Shown piece by piece: positions 16,873 to 24,579 of a DNA stretch of 64,000 bases (positions are counted from its first letter, which is position 1; every line of letters starts with the position of its first letter). The notes beneath the pieces were generated by a model. The model worked only from the letters and a program-made list of their open reading frames with translations. It was not told the origin of the DNA and did no database searches. Source of the DNA: CAVVNN01 sp963749605. Lineage in GTDB: Bacteria; Actinomycetota; Thermoleophilia; Solirubrobacterales; 70-9. The translations under genes were made by a program, and so were the position numbers. Location of the stretch: contig CAVVNN010000004.1 of NCBI GenBank assembly GCA_963749605.1, positions 310,001-374,000 on the forward strand, in the 5' to 3' direction.

Positions 16873-18522
16873 CTACTGCGCGACGGGAGTCGCGGGCCGC
16901 GCCGCCTCCGGCAGGTGGCGCGGCTCCTCTCCCGCCTTGGGCGGGATCAGGCTCATCGCGTGCTCGGCCTTGGCGGCGATCGTCAGGCTCGGGTTGACGC
17001 CGGGGTTGGCGGGGATCGCCGCGCCGTCGCAGATCAGCAGGTTCTCGTAGCCGTAGACGCGGTTTGAGCCGTCGACGACGCCGGTCTCGGGGTCGGCGCC
17101 GACCACCGCGCCGCCGAGGATGTGGGCTGTGGTGGGGATGTTGAAGACCGATTCGGTGGTGCCGCTCTGGGCGACGCCTCCGGTCCGCTGCTCGAACCAG
17201 CGGGCGGCCTTCTCGGCGGCGGGAATGAAGGTCGGGTTGGGCCGCTCGGGATCCTGCTCGGTCTGCAGGCGCACGCCGCGGCCGAGCAGCTTGCGCTTCG
17301 GCTTCAGGCTCATCGCGGCGTCGACCGTTTGCATCACCAGCAGGATCACCGTGCGCCGCGACCAGCGGTAGGGAACCAGCATCCGCAGGGTGCGCAGCGG
17401 GTGGCGCAGCATCGCCGCGATCCACTTCAGCGGCCGGGTCAACCGGGTGCCGTCGCCGGTCATCGCGGTGAAGAGGGCCGCCATCGAGTCGCCGCCTTCG
17501 CCGTAGGTGACGACCTCGATGTGGGTGTCGGGGTCCGGATAGATGCTCGAGGTGATCGCGACCGAGCGGCTGAAGTCGTGGTCGTCGTTGGGGGCGGTGA
17601 CCGCCTGGATCGACTCCGAGTTGGTGCGGACCACCTCGCCGAGCCGGTCGGAGAGGCGCGGCAGCGTGCCGTTGTGCTTGCAGTCGGCGAGCAGCTGGTT
17701 GGTGCCGAGGGCGCCGGCGGCGACGATCACGCCCTTCGCGGTCAGCTTGCGCTCCTTGCGCCGGGTCAGCATTGCCCCGGCGCGCTTGCCGGTCAGCTCG
17801 TAGCCTTCGGAGCCGTCGGCGGCGCCCAGCGGGCGAATCTCGGTCACCTGGCGCTCCGGGACGACGTCGACCCCGAGCTTCTCGGCGAACCAGAGGTAGT
17901 TCTTGACCAGGGTGTTCTTGGCGCCGTGGCGGCAGCCGACCATGCAGCTGCCGCAGCGCATGCAGCCGGTCCGCTCCGGGCCCTCGCCGTTGAAATAGGG
18001 GTCGGGGACCGTCTCGCCGGGGCGGTCGAAGAAGACGCCGACCCGGGTGTTGGTGAAGGTCTCGCCGACGCCGATCTCCTCGCCGTATTCCTGCAGCAGC
18101 TTGTCGGCGGGGCCGATGCCCTGGTACTCGGCGACGCCGAGCATCCGTTCCGCCGTTTCGTAGTGGGGCGCCAGCTCGGACGCCCAGTCGCCCATCCCAG
18201 CCCACTGGGAGTCCTCGAAGAAGTCGGGCCGGGCGCGGTAGAGCGTGTTCGCGTAGCCGAGACTGCCGCCTCCGACCCCGCTGCCGGAGACGACGAAGAC
18301 GTCCTTGAACATCGTCATCCGCAGAATGCCGCGCATGCCCAGGCGGGGCATCCAGAAGTAGCGCCGCGGATGCCGCAGCGTCGACTCCGCGAAGTCCTCG
18401 TCTCGAAACCGGCTCCCGCACTCGAGAACGGCGACCGAGTAGCCCTTCTCAACCAGGCGAAGAGCCGAAACGCTCCCCCCGAAACCGGACCCGATTACGA
18501 GCCAGTCGTAGTCGTGGTTCAA
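16873..18522 (-). CDS. GMC-family FAD oxidoreductase (cholesterol-oxidase-like)
   Basis: 549 residues. The dinucleotide-binding motif GSGFGGSVSALRL lies at the extreme N-terminus and is followed by GVGGGSLGYANTLY, typical of actinobacterial ChoD-like GMC oxidoreductases. A four-Cys-rich stretch (TGCMRCGSCMVGC) is unusual for simple GMC enzymes and could hold an iron-sulfur centre. Start is TTG 18522, which overlaps the rubredoxin stop (TTGA); upstream in-frame sequence is the antisense-like shadow of rubredoxin. Coupling suggests rubredoxin is its electron partner. Substrate is unknown. Confidence 0.85.
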   Translation of the reverse strand: MNHDYDWLVIGSGFGGSVSALRLVEKGYSVAVLECGSRFRDEDFAESTLRHPRRYFWMPRLGMRGILRMTMFKDVFVVSGSGVGGGSLGYANTLYRARPDFFEDSQWAGMGDWASELAPHYETAERMLGVAEYQGIGPADKLLQEYGEEIGVGETFTNTRVGVFFDRPGETVPDPYFNGEGPERTGCMRCGSCMVGCRHGAKNTLVKNYLWFAEKLGVDVVPERQVTEIRPLGAADGSEGYELTGKRAGAMLTRRKERKLTAKGVIVAAGALGTNQLLADCKHNGTLPRLSDRLGEVVRTNSESIQAVTAPNDDHDFSRSVAITSSIYPDPDTHIEVVTYGEGGDSMAALFTAMTGDGTRLTRPLKWIAAMLRHPLRTLRMLVPYRWSRRTVILLVMQTVDAAMSLKPKRKLLGRGVRLQTEQDPERPNPTFIPAAEKAARWFEQRTGGVAQSGTTESVFNIPTTAHILGGAVVGADPETGVVDGSNRVYGYENLLICDGAAIPANPGVNPSLTIAAKAEHAMSLIPPKAGEEPRHLPEAARPATPVAQ

Positions 18523-18710
18523 ACCTCTCCCGGCTCGAGCGGGCGGAAGTCGGAAGTCCGGGCGCCGCAGACCGGGCAGAACCAGTCCTTGGGGATGTCC
18601 TCGAACAGAGTTCCGGGCGGGATCCCGCCGTCCGGATCGCCGACCGCTGGGTCGTAGATGAACCCGCAGCTTTCGCACACCCAGAGGGTCGCCTCCTTGG
18701 TTACGTCCAT
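18519..18710 (-). CDS. Rubredoxin
   Basis: 63 residues with the two iron-binding pairs Cys12-x2-Cys15-Gly and Cys45-P-V-Cys48-Gly, and the aromatic/acidic core typical of rubredoxins. It is a small one-electron carrier. ATG 18710 is taken as start; a TTG two codons upstream is possible. The stop overlaps the GMC oxidoreductase start, so the two proteins are probably made together. Confidence 0.93.
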   Translation of the reverse strand: MDVTKEATLWVCESCGFIYDPAVGDPDGGIPPGTLFEDIPKDWFCPVCGARTSDFRPLEPGEV

Positions 18711-18732
18711 ACCCAAAAAAGCTTAAAGGAAC

Positions 18733-19299
18733 TCAGCCGTCGCCGAAGCTGACCGAGACCGGCTCGCGGTCCGCGGCGTCTTCGATCTCGAAGTACTCGC
18801 GCGCGGCGAAGCCGCCCTGGTTGGCGATGATCGAGCCTGGGAACTGCTGGATCGAGGTGTTGTAGGACTGCACGTTGGAGTTGTAGATCCGGCGCGAAGC
18901 CTGGATTTCGTCCTCGAGCTCGGAGAGGTTGCGGCTCAGCTGCTGGAAGTTTTCGGTGGCGCGAAGCTGCGGGTAGTTCTCGGCGACCGCCCGCAGGCCA
19001 ACCAGGGCGCCGGTCAGGCCCTGCTCCGCTTTGGCGGTATCGGCGACGCCCTGTGCGGACATCGCCTCGGCGCGCGCCTGCGTCACTTTCTCGAAGACCT
19101 GGCTCTCGTGCGCGGCGTAGCCCTTCACGGTCTCGACCAGGTTGGGGACGAGGTCGTGGCGGCGCTTCAGCTGCACGTCGATCCCGCTCCAGGACTCGTC
19201 GACCCGGTTGCGCGAGGCGATGATCGAGTTGCGCTTCGCGATGTAGTAGAGGACCGCGATCACGACGATCGCGACGACCGCTATGAGGACGATGGCCAT
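18733..19299 (-). CDS. lemA: LemA family protein
   Basis: 188 residues from ATG 19299 (further ATGs at 19308 and 19335 would only lengthen the N-terminus). A single N-terminal membrane helix (IVLIAVVAIVVIAVLYY) is followed by the LemA helical domain with NRVDESWSGIDVQLKRRHDLVPNLVETV and the conserved YNSNVQSYNT. LemA proteins are membrane proteins of unclear role. A DUF3137-like gene lies divergently 114 bp away, a pairing often seen for lemA. Confidence 0.88.
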   Translation of the reverse strand: MAIVLIAVVAIVVIAVLYYIAKRNSIIASRNRVDESWSGIDVQLKRRHDLVPNLVETVKGYAAHESQVFEKVTQARAEAMSAQGVADTAKAEQGLTGALVGLRAVAENYPQLRATENFQQLSRNLSELEDEIQASRRIYNSNVQSYNTSIQQFPGSIIANQGGFAAREYFEIEDAADREPVSVSFGDG

Positions 19300-19413
19300 G
19301 GGCCGCATCCTACTGCCCGTCCAGGGCATGCGCATCAGGTTCTAGGCGCATATCCACCAAGACTCGATTCGCATCGACTGACCGGCGGGGTGCGCGCATA
19401 GGATCGACGGCTC

Positions 19414-20085
19414 ATGGGAGCGAAGCAGGAAGCGGAGGCCTGGGCGGGGATCGTTCGCAAGTACGGCGAACGGCATGAGCTCACCTATGAGGCGGTCGGG
19501 GGGATCAATCCGAAGGACGGGCCGGTGGCGCTCTGCGTGGGGGGGACCAACCGGCTGACCGGGCAACTGGCCGAGGGCTTCTGGGGGTCCTGTTGCGACG
19601 CCGAGGAGAGGGAGGTGGGCGGGCTGTTCGGCAAGGCCATGTTGCCGGCTGCGCTGCTGGCGAAGGCTCACATGCCCGACCTGGCCAAGGTCGTCCCCGC
19701 CTTCAACGTCGAGTCGATCGAGGGCCACGAGGCTCTCACGAAGCGCTTCGCCCGCAGGGTCGAGTTCGAGTCGATCGACTTCAACAGGCGCTTCCAGGCG
19801 ACGGTGCCGAGCGAGTACGACCCGGTCAAGCTGCGCGAGCTGTTCGGCCCCGGCTTCCTCGCCTGGACGACGACGATGACCGGTGAGGTCGACTTCGGCG
19901 TCAACGACCGCCAGCTCTGGTTCCTCTGGCGCCTGCGAGAGCGAACCGAGGCTGAGCTGGCGGCGGCGTTGAAGAACGCCGGCGAGCTGTTCAAGCGACT
20001 GCAGTCGGAGATGGAGGAGAGCGGCCTCCACACCTACCGGCCAGGGCCCTGGCACGCCGGCCTGGCGCCGTTTCCCGACGGCTGA
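19414..20085 (+). CDS. DUF3137-like protein (lemA neighbour)
   Basis: 223 residues, no signal peptide or clear membrane segment. The central stretch FESIDFNRRFQATVPSEYD followed by a 'FGPGFLAW' segment resembles the DUF3137 pattern in which FN-x-x-F is followed by a short description of the last helix. The N-terminus contains a Gly/Cys-rich segment (GSCCDAEEREV). Function is unknown. Divergent placement from lemA supports a shared role. Family assignment is moderate. Confidence 0.65.
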   Translation: MGAKQEAEAWAGIVRKYGERHELTYEAVGGINPKDGPVALCVGGTNRLTGQLAEGFWGSCCDAEEREVGGLFGKAMLPAALLAKAHMPDLAKVVPAFNVESIEGHEALTKRFARRVEFESIDFNRRFQATVPSEYDPVKLRELFGPGFLAWTTTMTGEVDFGVNDRQLWFLWRLRERTEAELAAALKNAGELFKRLQSEMEESGLHTYRPGPWHAGLAPFPDG

Positions 20086-20108
20086 TCCTCCGACGCCCGT
20101 CGGCGGTG

Positions 20109-20750
20109 CTATGCGGGGTAGTCCGGGTCGCCCGGGAGCACGACCCGGTGCTCCTCAAGGGTGCCGATCACCTTGGGCAGGATCGGTTCGACCTCGCGGT
20201 CGCGATGGGCGGCGATCGCCCCCTCGGCGGTGCGGTGAGGGAGCAGGGACTCGAGTTGCTTGACGGTGGGAAAGGCGAGCGCCAGCTCGCCGGCCGCATG
20301 GGACTCAAGCGCCGCCTGCGGCTCGAACCAGCCAGCCTCGGTGGTCTCGACCCCATCCGGCTGCGGGGGCGTATGCGCCGGGGCGAGGGCGAGGAAGAAC
20401 CAGGCGTCGAAACGCCGCGAAACCACCTCCGGAGTGATCCAGCGCGAGAACAGCACCAGCTCCTCGGCCTCAGCCAGCTCGATCCCAGCCTCCTCCGCCA
20501 GCTCTCGAACCGCACAGGCTCTGTAACCGGCTTCGTCCGGCCCGTCCCCAGGGTCGACGGCTCCACCCGGGAAGACCCAGACCCCCGGCATGAACTTCGC
20601 TTCCTCGGTCCGCTTCAGCAGCAGCACTTCGAGCGCCCGGTCGGCGTGCTTACCGCCCCTGCGCAGCAGGACCACCGAGGCGGCTGGGCGGGGAATGGCG
20701 GGTTCGCCCAGGTTCGGGGCCTCCGCCGGCCCACGCTCTCTCTCCGTCAC
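20109..20750 (-). CDS. Nudix hydrolase (NUDT19/CoA-diphosphatase-like)
   Basis: 213 residues. The Nudix helix is recognisable as FPGGAVDPGDGPDEAGYRA followed by CAVRELAEEAGIEL, with a few extra residues between the Gly and REL-EE parts, as in NUDT19-like proteins. Nudix enzymes cleave nucleoside diphosphates linked to another group; the substrate here is unknown (CoA esters are one possibility). It is cytoplasmic and stands between a DUF3137-like gene and a DUF4349 gene. Confidence 0.85.
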   Translation of the reverse strand: MTERERGPAEAPNLGEPAIPRPAASVVLLRRGGKHADRALEVLLLKRTEEAKFMPGVWVFPGGAVDPGDGPDEAGYRACAVRELAEEAGIELAEAEELVLFSRWITPEVVSRRFDAWFFLALAPAHTPPQPDGVETTEAGWFEPQAALESHAAGELALAFPTVKQLESLLPHRTAEGAIAAHRDREVEPILPKVIGTLEEHRVVLPGDPDYPA

Positions 20751-20811
20751 CGGCCCACCCTAACAAGGGCCGTGACCGAGTTTGACCGCCCAATAGGCGG
20801 GTCGAAGTCGC

Positions 20812-21993
20812 TTACGACGACTCGCCGAGGGCGCGCTCGCGACCCCGCCGCACCCAGGCGCGGCGGCCGAGCCACGCAAGCAGGGCGATCAGCGCCAGCG
20901 GGCCGACGACGGCGAGGCTGACGATCGCGACCCCGGCGGCGATCACGAGGATGTGACCGGCGTCGCGAAGCGCGTCGGAGAGGCCCCAATGGTTGGCGTC
21001 GCCGCCTGTGGCCGCGCCGGGCTTGCTGTCGATCCGCAGCGAGACGCGCGAGAAGTGGACGCGCCGCTGCAGCGAGCTGAGGCGGAAGCGCAGGCCGGCA
21101 GCGCGCTCGCGGGCGGAATGCAGCTCCGCTTCGACGACTTCGCGCTCGGAGTCCGATTCGGCGGCGGCGAGCTGGCCGAGCAGACCCTTGACGCTCGCTT
21201 CGGCGTCCTGCAGCTGTTCGCCGAGGCCGATCGACCGCGCGGTCACGTCGGCGGTCGACTCGCTGCGCGAGAGCACCTCGCCGGCTTCCGAGAAGCCGGC
21301 GAGCGCGTCGCTCAGCTTCGAGCTCGGGATCAGAAGGTCGAAGGTGGAGTCCGCTTCGCCGACGTCGTGGATCGAGGAGCGCAGGACGATGCCCTGGTAG
21401 GTGTGGACGGTCTGCAGGACCTGGCTGGCGACCTCGTGGACTTCCGCGGGCGTGGTGCCGAGGACGATCTGGGCGGCGCGTTCGACCTCACGATGCTGAG
21501 CGCCGGCGGCGTAGGGGCCGGTGCTCGAATGGACCGTCCTGCTCATCGGGATGAGCGGCGCCGCCGCTGAGTACTGCGCGCTGCCGTCGTGGCTGGAGGA
21601 CTTGGCCGACGCCGTCCCGCTCGTGCCGCGCGAGAGCCGGTTGAAGGAGGCATTGCCTTCGCCTGCGCCTGCTCGACCGGACCTCGTGTTCGACGAGTTG
21701 AGGCTCAACCGGGTGGTGGGGCCGCCGGTCCCGGGCTCGCCGGTCGCGACGAGCGCGGTGGCGACGGCGAGCGCGGCGAGCGCGGTGGCGCCGGCGGGGA
21801 GGAGCAGGCGACGGGGTGGCAGCGCCCGCAGTCGGGAAGCGAGGCGGCTCAGAGGTGGGCCGCCGAGCAACGCCTCACGGGGGAAGCCCGCGGCGGCCCG
21901 CTCGTCCAGCCCGGCGGCAAATGCCGGCCTGGGTGCGGGCCGCAGGTTGCGCAGCTCGGCCACGAGATCGGCGTCGTCCCTAAAGGGCTCCAT
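20812..21993 (-). CDS. DUF4349 membrane protein, probable anti-sigma partner
   Basis: 393 residues. The N-terminus (about 1-55) resembles the cytoplasmic part of anti-sigma factors (LRPAPRPAFAAGLDERA); a membrane helix follows (about 62-84), then a Ser/Gly linker, the DUF4349 domain with a coiled coil (GEQLQDAEASVKGLL), and a second membrane segment near 350 with a basic tail. It overlaps the ECF sigma gene by 14 bp, so the two are co-translated and may form a sensor/sigma pair. That role is inference. Confidence 0.8.
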   Translation of the reverse strand: MEPFRDDADLVAELRNLRPAPRPAFAAGLDERAAAGFPREALLGGPPLSRLASRLRALPPRRLLLPAGATALAALAVATALVATGEPGTGGPTTRLSLNSSNTRSGRAGAGEGNASFNRLSRGTSGTASAKSSSHDGSAQYSAAAPLIPMSRTVHSSTGPYAAGAQHREVERAAQIVLGTTPAEVHEVASQVLQTVHTYQGIVLRSSIHDVGEADSTFDLLIPSSKLSDALAGFSEAGEVLSRSESTADVTARSIGLGEQLQDAEASVKGLLGQLAAAESDSEREVVEAELHSARERAAGLRFRLSSLQRRVHFSRVSLRIDSKPGAATGGDANHWGLSDALRDAGHILVIAAGVAIVSLAVVGPLALIALLAWLGRRAWVRRGRERALGESS

Positions 21994-22549
21994 GGCAGGC
22001 CTCCCTCAGCTTGGTGACGGTTCGGTGCAGCTTGGTGCCGGCGTTGGACTCGCCGATTCCGAGCATCTCGGCGATCTCGGCGTTGGCGAGGCCGGCGAAG
22101 AACTTGAGCGCGATCAGCTCGCGCTCGCGTGGCGCCAGGCCCGCGAGCGCGGCGGAGAGCACCAGCCGCCGCTCGCTTGCCTCGGCGCTCTCGTCGAGCG
22201 GGACGCTCGCGAGGTCTGCCGGGTCCGCCGCCAGCTCGGCCTGGCGGCCGCGGCGGCGCAGCTCGTCGAGGGCCGCGTTGCGGGCGATGCCGAACAGCCA
22301 GGCGCGCGAGCTGCCTCGCCGCGGATCGAAGCGCGAGCGCTTGCGGTAGGCACGCTCGAAGGCGGTCGCGGTGACTTCCTCGGCCGCCGCACGATCGCGG
22401 AGCAGGCCCGCGGCGTAGGCGTAGACGTCGTCTCGGTTGGAGCGGTAGAGCTGGTCGAAGACGATGTCGGCCTCTCGCGGCGCTTCGCGGGCGGGTGCGA
22501 GGAGAGTTTCACTCACGCCCGTACTACGAGCGTCGCGTCGATCCGTCAC
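21980..22549 (-). CDS. ECF-type RNA polymerase sigma factor
   Basis: 189 residues from GTG 22549 (GTG 22516 is an alternative). Region 2 (FDQLYRSNRDDVYAYAAGLL, RAWLFGIARNAALDELRRR) and region 4 (LAPRERELIALKFFAGLANAE with the HTH IAEMLGIGESNAGTKL) are present. It redirects RNA polymerase to a stress or envelope regulon. The DUF4349 protein encoded immediately downstream and overlapping is its likely regulator. Confidence 0.92.
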   Translation of the reverse strand: MTDRRDARSTGVSETLLAPAREAPREADIVFDQLYRSNRDDVYAYAAGLLRDRAAAEEVTATAFERAYRKRSRFDPRRGSSRAWLFGIARNAALDELRRRGRQAELAADPADLASVPLDESAEASERRLVLSAALAGLAPRERELIALKFFAGLANAEIAEMLGIGESNAGTKLHRTVTKLREACHGAL

Positions 22550-22565
22550 ACCCGGGGTGCATGTG

Positions 22566-23882
22566 TCAGGCCGCTTGGGCCAACCGCGCCGGCGGGGTGG
22601 AGGCGGAAAGCCAGGCCGATTCGATCGACGCCGCCGCGATCTCGACCAGCCTGCGCAGGTCTCCCTCGGAGATGGACAGCGGCGGCATCAGGACGATCGT
22701 GTCGCCGAGCGGACGGACGATCGCGCCGCGCCTGCGCGCCTCCAAGGTCACCCGATGCCCCAATCGGAGGGAGGGATCGTGCTCGCCCAGGTCGATGCCG
22801 ACCATGAAGCCGCGGCTGCGCACCTCGGCGACCTCGGGCATCTCCGCCACCTTCGCCAGCAGCTCTCCCAGGAGGCGGATCTTCGGCTGCAGGCGGAGGA
22901 TCGTTTGCTCCTGCTCGAAGGCGTCGAGGTTGGCTAGGGCCGCGGCGCAGGCGAGCGGGTTGCCGGTGTAGGTGTGGCCGTGGAAGAAGGTGCGCTGCTC
23001 CTCGGGGGCGCCGAGGAAGCCCTCGTAGACGCGCTCGGTGGCGAGGGTCGCGGCGAGCGGCATGTAACCGCCGGTGAGCCCCTTGGCAAGGCAGAGGAGG
23101 TCCGGCGCCACCTGCTCCTGCTCGCAGGCGAACATCGTCCCGGTGCGGCCGAAGCCGGTCGCCACCTCGTCGCAGATCAGCAGCACGCCGAAGCGGTCGC
23201 AGAGCTCGCGCACGGCGCGCAGGTATCCGGGCGGGTGGACGATCATCCCCGCGGCGCCCTGGACCAGCGGCTCGACGATCACCGCGGCGACCTCTTCCTC
23301 GTGCATCGCCAGGATCCGCTCCAGGTGGTTCGCGTCGCCGGGCTCCGCCGCGTGGGTCTCGAAGAGGAGCGGCCGGTAGGTGGCGTGGAAGAGGTCGATG
23401 CCGCCAACCGAGACCGAGCCGATCGTGTCGCCGTGGTAGGCGTCGCGCAGGTGGACGAAGGAGGTGCGCCGCACGTGCTGGCCGCCGCGCTGCTGCTGGT
23501 ACTGGAAGGCCATCTTCAGCGCGATCTCGGTCGCGGTCGAGCCGGAGTCCGAGTAGAAGACGCGGTTCAACCCCGGGGGGGCGAGGTCGACCAGGCGCGC
23601 GGCCAGCTCGGCGGCGCCCGGGTGGGAGAGGCCGAGCATCGTCGAGTGAGCGACCCTGTCGAGCTGGCCGCGTACGGCCTGGTCAATGCCGGGATGGCGG
23701 TGACCGTGGACGTTGCACCAGAGCGAAGAAACACCGTCGAGATAGCGGCGCCCATCCGCCGCGATCAGATGCGAGCCTTCGGCGCGCTCGATCGTCAAGG
23801 GCTCTTCCCCGCACCAGGCCCGCTGTTGCGTGAACGGGTGCCAGAGATGGTCGTGGTCGAGCTGCGCGTGATCCACCGACAT
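22566..23882 (-). CDS. bioA: Adenosylmethionine-8-amino-7-oxononanoate aminotransferase
   Basis: 438 residues from ATG 23882 (MSVDHAQLDHDHLWHPFTQQ). It is a class III PLP aminotransferase: the family signature DEVATGFGRTGTMFACE and the PLP lysine in LAKGLTGGYMPLAA are present. It makes 7,8-diaminopelargonate (DAPA) in biotin synthesis. bioD, bioF and bioB lie 2.2 kb away on the same strand, separated by a marR/MFS pair on the other strand. The frame is open further upstream but runs into the marR operator region. Confidence 0.95.
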   Translation of the reverse strand: MSVDHAQLDHDHLWHPFTQQRAWCGEEPLTIERAEGSHLIAADGRRYLDGVSSLWCNVHGHRHPGIDQAVRGQLDRVAHSTMLGLSHPGAAELAARLVDLAPPGLNRVFYSDSGSTATEIALKMAFQYQQQRGGQHVRRTSFVHLRDAYHGDTIGSVSVGGIDLFHATYRPLLFETHAAEPGDANHLERILAMHEEEVAAVIVEPLVQGAAGMIVHPPGYLRAVRELCDRFGVLLICDEVATGFGRTGTMFACEQEQVAPDLLCLAKGLTGGYMPLAATLATERVYEGFLGAPEEQRTFFHGHTYTGNPLACAAALANLDAFEQEQTILRLQPKIRLLGELLAKVAEMPEVAEVRSRGFMVGIDLGEHDPSLRLGHRVTLEARRRGAIVRPLGDTIVLMPPLSISEGDLRRLVEIAAASIESAWLSASTPPARLAQAA

Positions 23883-23996
23883 CGCTGCGGCGACCCTAAA
23901 CCCACCCCCGGCCAGAAACTCCGGCTCGAAAATCCGCTCTATGCCGAATTCCGGCAGCTGGGCGAGCTGCCTGTGATATCGCTCACACGAGCAAAT

Positions 23997-24045
23997 ATTG
24001 CAAGACAGCAATAGTTGCGTGTATGCAATTATTCGTTGCATGCAA
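23997..24045 (+). promoter_or_regulatory. Three palindromic boxes before marR (likely autoregulatory operators)
   Basis: Box 1 is ATTGC-N6-GCAAT at 23997-24012, box 2 TTGC-N6-GCAA at 24015-24028, and box 3 the perfect 10-mer TTGCATGCAA at 24036-24045, which overlaps the marR start codon. A possible -35 TTGCAA (23998-24003) and -10 TATGCA (24022-24027), 18 bp apart, lie under boxes 1 and 2. A MarR dimer bound here would block its own operon. bioA starts about 115 bp away on the other strand and might also be affected. Confidence 0.65.
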
Positions 24046-24579
24046 GCGAGCGACATCGCGGCGATCGCCGAAGAGGCCGCGGCGGCGGAGGTGAGCCCCG
24101 GGGCCCAGGAGACCGCCGCTCGGCTGAGCGCGCTGCTTCGCCACCTCTTCCTCTACGACCGCGGCAACCAGCTGCAGGTGATCGAGCATTGCGGGCTCTC
24201 CCTGACCCAGTGCAAGACGCTGCTGGAGCTGGGCGGGCTGGGCCAGGAGGTGGAGGCGCGGCAGGTGAGCGACCTGGCGGAGACCTTCGGCGTCTCGGTG
24301 CCCTCGATGAGCAGGGCGGTCGACGCCCTGGTCAAGGCGGGTCTCGCCACCCGGGTCGAGGATCCCGAGGACCGGCGCGCCCGGCAGGTGGCGATCACCG
24401 CCAAGGGCAAGCAGTTGGTCGACACCCTCGTCGTGGTGCGGCAGGCCGGAATGGAGGCGTTCGCAGCGACGCTGACCGCGGCGCAGCGCCGCAAGCTCGA
24501 TGCGGCTGTCGACTCGCTGATGGACAGGGAGGACATCGCCGAGGCCTACGAGCACCTGAAGGAGGTGGGGCCGGTTTGA
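24040..24579 (+). CDS. MarR-family transcriptional regulator
   Basis: 179 residues from ATG 24040. The winged helix is clear: VSDLAETFGVSVPSMSRAVDAL, then the wing VEDPEDRRARQVAITAKG. MarR proteins are dimeric, usually repress a neighbouring transporter, and release DNA on binding a small ligand. The stop overlaps the TTG start of the efflux pump gene (TTGA). The palindromes upstream are its likely operators. An in-frame ATG-less extension upstream is not needed. Confidence 0.93.
   Translation: MQASDIAAIAEEAAAAEVSPGAQETAARLSALLRHLFLYDRGNQLQVIEHCGLSLTQCKTLLELGGLGQEVEARQVSDLAETFGVSVPSMSRAVDALVKAGLATRVEDPEDRRARQVAITAKGKQLVDTLVVVRQAGMEAFAATLTAAQRRKLDAAVDSLMDREDIAEAYEHLKEVGPV

Noticed and set aside
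19300..19413. Longer LemA start at 19335
   Set aside because: It only adds basic residues before the membrane helix; family members usually begin just before the helix. Kept as an alternative in the entry.
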